In this document: in pieces, positions 11,391-23,758 of the stretch
How positions within the stretch are numbered: the first letter of the stretch is position 1
How the letters are laid out: every line of letters starts with the position of its first letter
Source of the DNA: Acanthosoma haemorrhoidale
Taxonomy: Eukaryota; Arthropoda; Insecta; Hemiptera; Acanthosomatidae
Length of the DNA: 64,000 nucleotides
Assembly (NCBI GenBank): GCA_930367205.1
Contig: OV884009.1
Span: 78,761,189 to 78,825,188, forward strand
Direction of reading: 5' to 3'
Notes under the pieces: model-generated
The model's database searches: none
Seen by the model: only the letters and a program-made list of their open reading frames with translations
Told to the model about the DNA's origin: nothing
Made by a program: the position numbers and the translations under genes

Positions 11391-14300
11391 TTTAGTGGTT
11401 ATCACAAAAAACATTATATCACAATCCGTAGGGTATCTAATTAAAGATCACGATGTTCTGCTAAAAAATGTGGAATATGTGACTGGAATATGATTACAAA
11501 ACCTGAAACTGACACTAAAATCGCATTCGCTGCCATGACGAAACACTTAATTGTTTGACGTTATAGACGCTTGACTTGCTAATTATGGCTTTTGTTGAAT
11601 TATGGTGAACTGATATACAAGTCATCTAAGATCAAATGGTTTCCTTTGAGACGCTGTGGAAATATAAGAAAAGAGCCTTGCCCCCAACGAGGCGGTGTGG
11701 GGGTCCCTCTTAGGCAAATCGATGAGCGACCTCGGTGAATTGTTAAAGGTTGTCGGTCGATATCAGTCAGCCTCCTCCATTGTAAAATTGTAATCAAACG
11801 GTATTTAATCGACTAATATCCGTCAGAATCACTATCTTGACAATTATTATCTGGCATCTCTGCCCCCTGTTATTCTGTGCTAGCCATTACTTCTAGAGAA
11901 CTCTCATGCCCTGCAGGATATTTACTTGCACGCGATGTGAACTAAAATTAGATCACCGAAACGTTTTAATGCTAGTTAAATCTGTTTGAAAAAGAAACAG
12001 TTATTTATGAGTAGCAAGTATCTTTCCCACTTTTTCAATAATCGCATACACTAAAGATTTTATTTTATCGATGTAATTTTGCTCTCCAGCAACGTTTACA
12101 GAGAAGTGAAGAGGGTATCGTTAGACCCGTTCCTGCGGTTCGAAATGCTGCCTAAAACCGAAGACCTGTGCACTGCTTAGGTTTGAGTGGAAAGTTCTGT
12201 AAAGGATCTTTGGTGCAATTCATTCTGAACCTGGAGAAGAAGAACGTATGCAGAAATTAAATTGACAACAAATTCATCAAACTCTCCTCACGTTAAGCTG
12301 GTCATGTCGCAAGGATGCCACTGGAGGAAATATACCTACCAAGGCAACACTGTTGCTGGTACGGAAATCCTCCTTGGTATAAACAACTGAAAGGTGGAAA
12401 CACTTACCCGAGAAAACAGACGATCGATGCTAGAGCAGGGTAAGCCTCTGCTAACTAGAAACCTGCCATATAATGATAATTTATTCATTATTATCCTTTC
12501 AGAGGGCTTAGTGGATATACCGAGAATACTCGGCAAATAACGTGGATTTCAGGTAAAACAATCCAAAATTGATTACGTGGTGGTAAATAATAAATCTAAT
12601 TAATAATAATTAAAATTGAAATCGATGACCTGAATATTCTTAAAAGTGTTAACACTAGTAGAACACAAAGACTAAATAAGTTATCGCACCGTTAAAAAAA
12701 GTTTTGGCAATGTATCACAGTCTTCTTCCATCTCCAATCAGAGCAACAACTCGAACCTGCGCATATTAGACACCTATGTACGAGTGTGTTGCTACCCAAA
12801 CCATCGCGTGTTCTTAAGTCATAAATGTGGTATATAACCTGATGTCAAACTGACACTATAAATTAGTAGTGAAACACATTTTGACTTGTGTATGCGTTCT
12901 GGATAATCTTATTACTATTTACGAGCAATTTGTAACCTATAAACCTGACCATCATTTATAAAATACCAATAAAAACTGCAATAGTAAGAAAAATTGTGAG
13001 GATTTTCATTGTTATTTTAAATAGCTTCTATGCTAACACTTGAGTTCATAAATCAGCAAGAAAGGTCTCAGAATGTACGGTAAAATATATATAGTTTTAC
13101 TAATTATTAAGCTATAGGAGTATCAAATTGGTTTAGGTTACGTGCTACTAATTAGAGTTGAACTGTAAATGAGCGTGGTAAGTGCAGGTCAGCCGTAAAG
13201 CAACGATCACCCTCTGGGGCCATGATCGGGGAAGGCTGTTGGCCAACCGCTCATTACCAATTAACTGCAGTCCTAAATTGTACATAGCTAAATATCTCCA
13301 CATCTGTTTACAAATTATTCAAGTACTTGGAAAGTTATATAGACAACTATAACAACTGAGCTCTTACTTTTTTTTCCCCTAAAAATCAAATATTAATTTA
13401 AAACAATTTCAATTAAGTAAAATTTTGTTATATTAATTATAAATATAATAACATATTAGGTCAATACACGTGCATTACAAATGGGACCATTAATAGTTTT
13501 TAGTTAAAAATGACGATGTCCTTATTTTTAATAGACAATGCTTTTATTATTAATCTTGTTTTAGCTATAGTTGCTTAGGTTGTAACCAATGGAAGAAATA
13601 ACTGGTTTCGTTCAATCATACATGATTTATGGGTACATAACTAATGTTATTTAGAGTTATATTTGTATAAGTCTATTAATTTGGTTCTCCAGCGTTAAAA
13701 CTCCATTCACCCAGTTAAAGCGAAACAAATAAAAATACATCGACATTCTTACAGACGAGTATTCGTTCATTTTTAAACCGATATGAATGTGATCAGATAA
13801 GACTATAAAACTTAATTAGTGCCATAATAAATAATAAAAAAAACAAATTAAAAAAAAAATCCTTCGGTAGAACGGTGAAAAAAATTAATTGAAAGAGTGG
13901 AAATAGCACGCTGGTGACTAAATCGTACCAATCAACTGAAAGAAAAAAGAAATTACTTCGGGTTATTGACTAGGGGGGGAGTAATTTGAGCTGGGGATCT
14001 GTTGCTTGGTCTCACTGTGATTGCCATAAAGCTGTGTCAATCAAACGGAAATATTTATCATCTGCGCAATTCTTATTTAATGTCCATAAAATATTTAATT
14101 GGATGGATTCGTGGTTTAATGTATTGATATTACTAGGCGGTTCCTATCTCAGGTCCGAAGCAAATTCTAGAAATCTCACACATTCCGATGACGCATTACA
14201 GGCTAGGACCCTTCCTCATTCTTTAGCCCCCCTCCTTTAAGCAATTTTATATTTTTCGTAATAAGGCACGAGGAGATATAACCAACCTGGTAGGTATCGA

Positions 14301-14624
14301 TAAAGTTGGCATTGGATCGGAGAGGATTTGGTTTATTTCTGTGGAAAACCCTCAGGTCATCAACACCGTTGTTTGCAAATTTATATCATTTGGACAAACC
14401 ACCTATGCGAGCCCGAGGACAGCGGTGCTAGCTGAGACTTAATATATCTCACAGAGCGTGATACTATACCTCAACTATATCTGATACCTGATGGGAAACA
14501 TAAAATAGTCCGTCCATAAGCAGGGCTAGACTGCTCGCCCGTATTCAGGCTTAATAGATCAGATATGTTTTATTGATATATTTAAGTGTAGGTTTACTAG
14601 ACAGAGGGAAATTAAAAAACAGCA
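11391..14624. other. no gene recognised
   Basis: Patches at 11640-11790, 12080-12540 and 13150-13270 have coding-like base composition and may be old transposon DNA, but no frame could be matched to a family. Confidence 0.45.
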
Positions 14625-14815
14625 TAGGATGCGTGATAGTTTATTTCACCATCCCCGTGTGCGTTAGCAGGTTAGAATGTTCACTTCTCTATGTGAATAC
14701 CCGGGTCCAAACCCCGACTCGAACAAGGTGTCTACTTCAGGGGATAGGACACTCCGGGGTCTACTCAGCCTCGTGAGGATAAATAAGGAGCTACTTAAAT
14801 AAAAAAATATCAAAA
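14625..14815 (+). mobile_element. tRNA-derived SINE candidate
   Basis: The segment contains a GTTAGCAGGTTAGAATGTTC start, which could hold an A-box-like segment, and GGGTCCAAACCCC, close to the Pol III B box GGTTCRANNCC, about 35-40 bp further on. It then has a unique body and ends in TAAATAAAAAAAT. This spacing is typical of tRNA-derived SINE heads. No second copy was found in the window, so the boundaries are approximate. Confidence 0.45.
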
Positions 14816-15026
14816 AACGCCTAGAGGCAACCACTTACCCACCTCTTCGAGGGGTCTTATGTATTTCATTTTTTTCAATAATTTATTTATATACCTGACT
14901 GATTTATCGGTAATACGCTCCTTGTAGAACCTGGATTTCCTTTACCACCTCCCACCAATCTTCTCTATTTCACGCCACTGTTCTTAATCTTCAAGCCATC
15001 AAATTCTCTGCGACCCTTTCGGTAAT

Positions 15027-15290
15027 CAGTTTTGTAATGCTATGAACAAGTAGAAGGGTCTTGAGCAGAACGCTTTTTTGTAAGCAACCGCTTCCTGTTT
15101 CCTAGAACCCTAACATTTCCTTACCTGCTTAGCGCCAGACACGCACTTGTTCCTAGACACTCAACTCAGTATGTTGTAACTGTAACTCTTAACATTTGTA
15201 TATACCAGTGTTTTGCTTCTACTTCATAATAAAGCTTTTCTTTTAAAAGACTCTCCTCTACAAAGATTATCTAACTATCGACTTCCAAGT
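15027..15290 (+). repeat. left arm of a large inverted repeat (unknown element)
   Basis: This arm runs from TTTTGTAATGCTATGAACAAG to CAAAGATTATCTAACTAT. It pairs with the right arm at 15443-16030, and a third copy lies at 17620-17830. It includes AATAAAGC and is not obviously coding. Confidence 0.75.
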
Positions 15291-15442
15291 CTATCATAGT
15301 AGCAGCTTCTTCGCCATCTTTGTTTCTCCCATTTACTTCAAATTCTTCGGCCATCGTAATCTGACACATTTAACTATGGTCACTAGTGGTTCCATGTATA
15401 ACTGTAGGAGCTCTGAATTTCTACCGTTCCTCCAGACACCAC

Positions 15443-16030
15443 TGCCCTGTATAGTTAAATAATCTTTGTCAAGGAGAGTCTTTTAAAAGAAAAGAAAGAA
15501 AAGCTTTATTATGAAGTACAAGCAAAACACTGGTATATACAAATATTAAGAGTTACGTTAGTACATACTGAGTGGAATGTCTAGGCACAAGTGGGGTCTG
15601 GTTTTTTTTTTTGGTTTTTTTTTATTTCAAAACCTCAAATTATTACAACGAACAAAAAATTATATAGAGATACAAGTTGCTCCTCGTACTGCGATGCACT
15701 GATGCATTCGGAGGAGGGCATAATATAAATAGTAAATAATAATCTGTATTAAAAAAGTCATAACAATATACACAACACTAGGTGATGAGGCTCACCTTCG
15801 ACTTGTGCTTTTCTTTGAAAATTGTGCTTTTCAAAAGTGGGGTCTGGGGCTAAAGCTGAGACATATATGTATAAGAAAAGGTTAAGATTCTGGGAAGTAG
15901 GGAGGTCTAGGAGGGGTGCGGTTACTTACTTAAAAATAACAGCGAACCATCAGTGATTTCCATGAAGTCACGAGGCAGGTATACAGTTCTGCTCAAGCCG
16001 CTTCTACTTGTTCTTAGCATTATAAAACTT
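15443..16030 (-). repeat. right arm of the inverted repeat, carrying a family B insertion
   Basis: Its reverse complement matches 15027-15290 in order: ATAATGCTAAGAACAAGTAG, TATACCAGTGTTTTGCTT, ATAATAAAGCTTTTC and AAAGATTATTTAACTATA. The arm is longer because of the 235-bp insertion at 15602-15836 and because it keeps about 150 bp that the left arm lacks. Confidence 0.75.
15602..15836 (-). mobile_element. LINE family B, 235-bp 3' UTR insertion with 11-bp target-site duplication
   Basis: On the minus strand it ends in a long A run (poly-T at 15602 onward) and contains AAGGTGAGCCTCATCACC, the conserved hairpin near the end of family B. It is flanked by GTGGGGTCTGG at 15591-15601 and 15837-15847. 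The paralogous repeat at 17766-17776 carries a single copy of this 11-mer (one mismatch), which is the empty site. Confidence 0.9.
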
Positions 16031-17619
16031 ATGGCAACTGTTTTTTGTTTTTTTTACCGGGTGCTTTGCCTTCCTGGAAAGACCACTAAATGTAAATGTA
16101 TTTTGTAACAAAGCGTTGCTTTTAGTTCCACCCGGTATTCAATCATTTAACGTATCTTTCTACGCTATTTTGTCACGTCAAACTTTCTTCCAAATATTTG
16201 AAGGTATCGGTAGGATGGGAAGTGTAATTTGAACACGTAGAGAGGTAGGACAGCCACTGCCGATCCAAAAATTTCAGACACGAAAAGTGAAGTCAGACAA
16301 AATCCAATTGAGTTCATTTTTTTTTTAAGAACTAATTAATCCAGTAATATTTGGCCTGAACTATATTTTTTAACTACTAACTATATATGATATATGTTTT
16401 ATATTTTTTTTGTGTCATACACCATTTGATAGCATGGGCATGTAAGATATGTATCATAAATGTAACAATGGGATGCTACGTTATTTTCCTGTAGATTGAT
16501 TAAATGGCCTAAACGAAACAGCAAAATGTTTCCATCAAAAACATTTTTCAGTGACTCAATTACTTCTTCGAAGAGTAGTCCTACATATTTCAGTTCCTAG
16601 AGATTAATTAAATCCCTACGAGTTTAAAACGTTTTTCAAATACGTTTTACTTATTTTAGTTTGAATGAACTTCAGGGAAGGGAAATTCATTTAAAATCTC
16701 ATTTATACAGAACGCTTGAAAGTACCTTAAAATAGAGCCAAAGCAGATTTATGACCAAGTCATTGAACTACTCCACTAAACTGAGCTGGAAGCCTTAGGC
16801 ACCGTTAAAAAGCAGATTTGAGAATATAAATATGTGCTAGAATAAAAAAAAAGGGAAATAAGTGCATGATAATTATTTACCAGGAGTGGTTGATGAATCT
16901 ACCACCCAAAGTAACCCAAAAATGGAAATAATATCCAATGAAACTCTTTACTTAGAAAGGTATATAGAAGTTTACTATCAAAGACGGAGAAAACCAATAT
17001 TATATTAATTTGATAACACTAAGGGAAGTTAAAAATGATAAATAACAGGAAATGCATTCTCTTCCTGGTAATATACCCTTAGATCTCACTTTGGGACCAA
17101 TCAAAAGAAATAAAAATTAATGACCTTTATCATCCTTATTAATGACCTAAAAAATAGACATGTAACACCAATATTTAAAAGGGAACCAACAAAATGCCTA
17201 ATTCACTTACGGTATGAGTAGATTGTATGGACAATTATAATTTTCCTTATATAATCGTACAATGATTTTATAGTATAATTGTCCTTAACAATTAACTAAT
17301 TTTAATAATGAGGTAAATATGGATGCCGGAAAGACAGGCTATTTCTCGAGCTGGGGAGTAATGTGTAAACAAAATATTTGCTATTTCTCAACGAATAAAG
17401 AATAAAAGACATGGAAGTGAGAACATGATATCATAGATGAGAAAATACCTACAATATACTGTCTATTATTCGATAAATATAATAACATAATATGTAAAAA
17501 CAAAATTGGAAGACATGTATGTACAGGCTCCAGTTAAGTTCAATGGAAGTTCGACTGAAAGTTTCAATATATATTGGGTTAAATAAGGTTGTTCTCTTTC
17601 TATATTTGTTTTCAACTCA

Positions 17620-17830
17620 TACAGTTTCGTAATGCTATGAACAAGTGGAAGGGTCTTGAGCATAACTGTATACCTGCCTCGTGACTTCATGGAAGTCACT
17701 GATGGTTCCCTGTTATTTTTAAGTAACCAACCGCATCCTTCCAAGACCTCCCAGAATCTTTTGCCCCAGGCCCCACTTGTTCCTAGATATTCCACCCAAC
17801 TCTCCACTATACAAAGATTATTTAAATATT
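17620..17830 (+). repeat. third copy of the 15-kb inverted-repeat element (empty site)
   Basis: It runs TTCGTAATGCTATGAACAAG to CAAAGATTATTTAAATA, with the internal GACTTCATGGAAGTCACTGATG shared with 15950-15975 on the opposite strand. It has no family B insertion. Confidence 0.7.
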
Positions 17831-19009
17831 CAAGGAATGGAAACGAAAACGCTAAAAAATCAGTTTTACTATAACACATTTTATCCTAAATACACTTTAG
17901 CTCGTTCACCACCAGTTTATTATAGCTGATGAAAAACATCGTGCATATGGCAGAAACCCCTTGAAGCATACTCAGCGAGTGATTTGAAGGTTCATAACAA
18001 CAAATCCTTTACTAGTTAAATGTTTTTTTTATTTTAAATTATTTACCTATTTCCAGTACCTTTAGAAGATGGTTGGTACAGATATATCCAAAAATGTCCA
18101 GGTAAATACCCCCGAATGGGAATCCAGAGTTTTTAGTCGCTGGATTAGCTCATATGGTGAGTTTAGTACACAGAAACATCTTCTTCACTCGATATAAAAT
18201 GTCCAGGAAAATACTGGAGTCAGCCTTATAGACCGTAAAAGATTTTGAGAATCATTTCTGTACCATTTTCAAAGTAAAGTTCTTTCAGTTTGGCAAATAA
18301 ATGATGTTTGGGCTCATTTAAATTGTTGACTGGCAAAGTAAATAGGAGTATATTGCGCCTTACACAAGGAGTTGCCGCGAATGACTTGCAATAAGGATAG
18401 TCAATTTGTAGTTCCATTTACTTATGAAGTGGGAATTCGGTTAGTTATCCTTATCTAATCTTAAAGGTCATTTAAAGGCATGCTATATGCTTCACATCAA
18501 TATTTTTGCCTGGGTCTGCTTCGAAGTGGATGGCGTTCAAGTGCACTATTACAGTACTGGTGACTTGCCCAAAAGTTCACTATTTTCAGTGGCGATCAAT
18601 TGTAACAGTTCTTTGGTCATGGAACATTGTGACTCTACTTTATTTAAGGTAGAGAACGAGCATTTGATAAAGTAACGAAATTAATGCAGCAATTAACAGA
18701 AATGAATCGCTCGCTATCAAGTCGAATTTGAATCATTCCCCTCTTCGAGTTACTCGAATCAGTGGAAAGTATGCAAGAAATGTTGCCATTGTCTGTGTGG
18801 CACTGAGTAACACCGACCCATTGATCAGTTATTGATTTAGCTGCTGTCTCATACAACATAGCTACATTTAAAAAACATGGTGAAATAAACAACCTTCAGT
18901 AAAATGGATAACCTTCACAAGAAGCACAAGAGGAGGATCGTATTATGCATAGAAACTGTATCACTATTAACAAATGGAAATTAAGGAACTCGTTTCGTGA
19001 TAAGGACTT

Positions 19010-19032
19010 CAAAGTACAAAGTTTGTACTTTG
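19010..19032. repeat. short perfect hairpin
   Basis: CAAAGTACAAA and TTTGTACTTTG are separated by one base, giving 11-bp perfect arms. No surrounding gene was recognised. Confidence 0.6.
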
Positions 19033-20929
19033 GTTCTTCATCTTTTAGCGATTAGGTTGGCACTGAATGTTTTTCACTCAGCTTGGAATTTGCCTCATAA
19101 TTCTTTTTACAATAGAGGCTGATATATTATTTACATTGTCACTTAATTAGAATGGACACTTGGCGAAATCAACTCGAACAGAATTGAATATTTGAGTTGC
19201 CACCGTAGACATTATTTCCCAACATTATGAGAAATCAGTATTGTCAACAGAGATAGGATGGTGGATGCAGTAGGAAGGTCGCCAATTAAACGAGTTTGTT
19301 CCCACTGCCAGGCTTAGTCCTCTAACCACCTTTGTATGTCCATGAGTCCACCAACTTCATAATGTAATAATCTTTATTTATTTTAACAAACCAACTCAGG
19401 CTGTGGTTTTATTATCCTTGACCTTCTAAATTCAATTTCCGTTCGAGTCCACGTGTCCTGTGTCCGCCCAGACTAAAGACTGGAAAACTTCCACTTAAGA
19501 ACATCCGTAAGATCAGGCTCTCAAAGTCAATTGCAGTCACACCCAAAGCTCTTAAATATGCCCACCTACATACCCCTTTAAATATTTCTGACAGTGACTC
19601 CTTGGTGTTGCAGAAAGTCTTAATACATAGTCGACCGGGCTGGGCTGTATATGATTTTTCTGAGGTAACATAGTTTTTTTTCTGCATCCTACGATCAAGT
19701 GGCGTACTTGGAGTGGTTATTTACTATTTCCGAACATAAATAAAGGAATGCAACTATACAAGTACGTATAATACTACAAATACTAATAAATGATAAAATG
19801 TACACGTGTTTGTGAGAGTCATCTAGGACGTACTTCGCAGTTCTAATTATCATTAACCAGGCGACGTATGTGGGTATCGCTAATTCCTAATTTATGGGAT
19901 ACGTGTTTTCTTTTTTCACTAATTAAGCGTAAAAATGTTAGCACGCCATTTTTTTTTGTCAATTTTTGTTAAATTGAATACTTATTTTAATCATTGGTTC
20001 TGTCGATTACATTTATTTTTGTACCATTTAGGCAAAAATATTTTTTTTTAAAAAGCCACCCCAAAATATGAGCCGCCTAGGGCATAATAATCAATTTGTG
20101 AAAAAACGAAATATATTCGCCCTTCGGTTTCCTCCTGCAGCAAGAACAACCCTGAGTGGATCATTTTCACAATTTGAATGTTAATTTTTAAAAAACACAC
20201 GTGGGATTTAGGTACGGACATCACTAGTACATTAGGTACACGGTCCTACTAATGGACTATTACCGGATAAAACCCCTGCTAATTTTCCAGGCAACCGAAA
20301 ATTTTCCTCACCCCTTCTCTAAACCCCGTGATAATATGGATACTTATTTGTAAAATATTAAATATGCATTAAATATAATTTCATCAGAGCCTCTTTCGCA
20401 TTTAATATAATATAACATTGTTAATTTATACTAATACACAATACCATTAAGGTTCGAAGTATAAAGGAAGATATCAATTTTTCCAGATGTCATACCAACA
20501 CTTAGAACATAAATATGCACAAGCAAGTAAGTGCCGAGAACCAGTCAAAACAACCTATACCAAAGGATCTGACATTTCTTTTGTTCATTTAGGCTACTGT
20601 GTTTCATTTGTTCTTACTTTCTAAAAAAGCTAAGAGTTGGGAGAGCTCATCAAATAATAAAAATGTTAGTCAAGTATGTTGTATTACACAATTGTGGGCT
20701 TGTAACTCTTCTTTGATTGATATTTCTATAAAATAATACAGATAAGTAATCATTGGTGAAGTGGAGCTATAAATATAATCATTATTAATCGTAACAAAAA
20801 AAATTAGGGTATCAGAGGTATTAAAAATCGGGTATTAGAGGTACTAGCGTAGCCTTTCGCATCAAAAAATCTTTTAAATGCTCTTAGGTGCGTAGGTGTA
20901 CAAGTGAAATCGATAGATTTATTAAATTA

Positions 20930-21960
20930 ATTTATTGCCAGACTGGCATAAGCCCGGGTTTTCTTAAAATTTATATGGTAGTTCCGGGTAAGACGACGAT
21001 TTAAGTTACTTGACTGCCTCACCAGATGGGCTGCAAGGTACTTGTTAAACGGTTATAATTACTTCTGGATCTTTCGGATGTCTTAATGGAAAAATCCCAG
21101 GTTAACATTTAGTAGCATTCAGAGTGATTTTCGAGGTTACGAAATTTGGCCTATGGTGTTGTATGGCTAGATGAAGGGAGTGATGTCTGTGTGCTGGTTA
21201 GGTCTAGCCGTATCATCATATCAAACATGGCGATTGAAGTGTATGATCTCTTGCAGATATACGTTAAATAAAATATGGATCAAGACCGATCCTTGTTGAG
21301 ATCCCACATGGAATAACCTAAGCGTAGAGCTATCGTTTTTATTCTTCATTGTAAAATAAATGACACTATTTTCAAATAGGTATTTAGGTTTGTTTTTTTT
21401 AATTGTACAGGAGTACAATGTGGCAAACTTTATCAAATGAATGTTGAAAATCTAAGGGTGTTAATCTAACATATTTTTTTAATTTCAAAAACAAAATTTA
21501 CCCGGACAGTGGATAGTAGTAGAATGTTTATATTGAAAACTGAACTGAATAGTAAATTGTTGTTCGACTGAAGGAAATGGGATAGGCGATTTAAGAATAG
21601 AGTTTCGTACAGTTTACCTATGATTGGTAAAAGGTTTATGGGGTCTTCAGCGTCGTAAAGATGGTTGTTTCTGCTTATTTACTCTGCCACAATAAGAGAA
21701 CGCCTTTTCGAAAAAGTCGCTAAATGCAGCTGTTTTGACCTTGTCATTCGTGAGTTGCATGGCATCGACGTTTTTTAGCTTTCCACAGAGGTTGGCCCTT
21801 CGTGTAAATGCCGGCTAGATAATCTTAGAACTAAGAGAATGTGAGGTTGTGCAACTCTTTTTTTGACCAGTCGTCGTAGTGAGTTCCTTTTTTTGGGTCC
21901 GTATTCTTTATTCGTAATCGCTTTGTTTTATTCTTCAATTTTGTTCAATAAAGTTTCGGA
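20930..21960 (-). pseudogene. diverged Jockey-superfamily reverse transcriptase relic
   Basis: On the minus strand, near 21630-21550, INLLPIIGKLYETLFLNRL resembles the RT block PISLLPxxGKxxExLxxxRL. At 21300-21240, GSQQGSVLIHILFNVYLQE matches the GVPQGSVLSPLLFNIYxxD block. Just beyond it YDDTA matches the catalytic FADDTA box. Upstream, VKTAAFSDFF matches the linker before the RT. The blocks are in the right order but in different frames, with a deletion removing most of the palm block A. It is not close to families A or B and is clearly inactive. Confidence 0.6.
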
Positions 21961-21995
21961 ATCATATATTTTTTATGTCCGTAGGTTGAAATTCT

Positions 21996-22045
21996 AATAT
22001 ATATATATATATATGAAGGGAATATATATATAATATATATATATT
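21996..22045. repeat. (TA)n microsatellites, interrupted
   Basis: Two alternating AT tracts around GAAGGGA. Confidence 0.85.
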
Positions 22046-22384
22046 CTAAGCAGGATTCACTATTTCTGTATTTGAGTAACCAAAAACAATTTGGTCAAAA
22101 AACTGTCCACCCAATGGTCTCTATTAGTGTTTCTCAAATTTGAATTTTGTAAATTTCTTTAGTCATATTTTTGTTACGTATTACCGTCTTTGACACATAA
22201 ATGTTTTGAGAAGAATTAACTGTATTGTCTTATGGAACTTAAGTGGACTGTAATTACAAAACCTCAATGAAACTGTCACTGACATCGTGTACGCAACTTT
22301 TACATAACTCTTGTTTGACGTAGAGGCATGAAATTTTAGGTGGTAGTTTTTTACCCAAAACTATAATACTTTTAATTAACTTCA

Positions 22385-22745
22385 AAATCTTTTATTCAAG
22401 ATTTACAATATCATTACAATCTATTTGGAAAAATTTAATTGCCGTCAATGATCTCATTCATCCTATATTTACGATTAAGTATTCATAAAATATATACAAA
22501 TGTACAGCCAAAGGGCCATCGAGTCTGCATGAGTGCCTCGCATGCGAGAAATCAGAGGCCCAGGAGATCCCCTACTCTCCTCTATTGGCCACATTACTGG
22601 ATATGGGACAGTGGAGGCTGACCAAGAGCGACAGAGCCACAGACACTCATGAGAAACTAGCCATTGCCAGGACTCCCACTGTCATGGACTTACAGTAGGT
22701 CTCGAGGCCACTGTCGTTTTAATCTTCAAGTAGGATTATAGGGGT
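22385..22745 (-). mobile_element. LINE family A, 3' UTR fragment
   Basis: The minus strand matches the family A region from the ORF2 end (ACGACAGTGGCCTCGAGACC) through GTGGGAGTCCTGGCAATGG, GGTCAGCCTCCACTG and GGATGAATGAGA to a terminal GAATAAAAG. It is more diverged than the 27-kb copy. No coding capacity remains. Confidence 0.75.
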
Positions 22746-23449
22746 GTGAAGCTGTATAATAACTTAGCTAGGATACTAAACTGATTTGATAAGTTTTAAT
22801 GCCATTTACTGAAGGGAGAGATCAAGGGTGTAATTTTTACACCAAAAATTAAAATGCCCAAAAAGATGGTCTTGATGGCCCAAAAAAAATCAATTAGTGA
22901 CTAATTTAAAAGAAAGTAATATTTTCCTGTCTTACTGAATAAGGCATCAAATGGTATATTTTGAGATCCTAATCAATAGCCTGAATTATTTTATGAGACT
23001 TTAATTGACTATAGTTAAAAACTTTAATCGTAGGTATTCTTGTCTCGTTTCTCTTCTTGTTCTGTTTGGTTTTTTTTTTAATTATTCTGGGAATAAAAAT
23101 ATGGCACAGAAAAATAAATTGAATTCTGACTAATAAAAAAAAAACAATACACCACAAAGAGAAAATGCTGTATAAAATAACGTGTATGCCTCAAATATGA
23201 AAAAAAAAAATCAGTTTTTCTTACATGTCAATGAGTAGCTATTATGCAATTTTTTTCTTTTGTTCTAATTATATTTTTCCAGATTGTTTAGAACAATTAT
23301 TCATTGCCCTGGTAGGGGTGATAGAATTTTTTTTTTTAACAAATTTGTACACTTTTTGAAATCCGATAACAATTTGCTGAAATCATACTCGTTGTCCTCC
23401 CGATTAATATATTCAACGAACAATCCGACTCTTGAACCTTGGAAATAAA

Positions 23450-23758
23450 ATAAAAGAATTGACAAATCATCCCTATCAAGTTTTTGGACTCGTTGCAGCA
23501 TCTCGCAGCATCTCCACCCTTCCCGCATCGATGGCCACAGACAGTCAGGGAAAATTAGGTTAAGATTTAGTTTAAGTTTTTATTGTTAGAGGTAAGTTAG
23601 TTTTAAGTTTATGATAAATAAGGTGAGCCCTATCATTTTTAATGAATTCAGTCTTATAAATTATACTTTTATACAATGCAGATCACTATTTTGTATACTA
23701 GAATTTGTATGAAATGTATCCAATCTACAGGAAATACAATAAAGCTATTGTAAATATA
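23450..23758 (+). mobile_element. LINE family B, ORF2 C-terminus and 3' UTR
   Basis: KFLDSLQHL and PHRWPQTV around 23478-23560 match the family B ORF2 end of the minus copy near 36770-36870. GTAAGTTAGTTTTAAG and AAGGTGAGCCCTATCA follow (the conserved 3' motif), then AATAAAG near 23740. It is a 5'-truncated plus-strand copy. Here the CAG codon in DSLQHL is intact, showing that the TAG at that site in the 36-39 kb copy is a mutation. Confidence 0.7.

Larger units (their letters stand above)
16031..20929. other. no gene recognised apart from the repeat at 17620-17830
   Basis: AT-rich DNA. Frames at 18226-18892 and 19412-19687 show no recognisable motifs. Confidence 0.45.

Noticed and set aside
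14640..14720. A functional tRNA gene
   Set aside because: The B box is convincing but the cloverleaf does not close and the A-rich 3' end fits a SINE instead.
17466..17879. 137-residue minus-strand frame as a gene
   Set aside because: It overlies the repeat shared with 15-16 kb, where the equivalent sequence has stops, and its second half is AT-rich noise.
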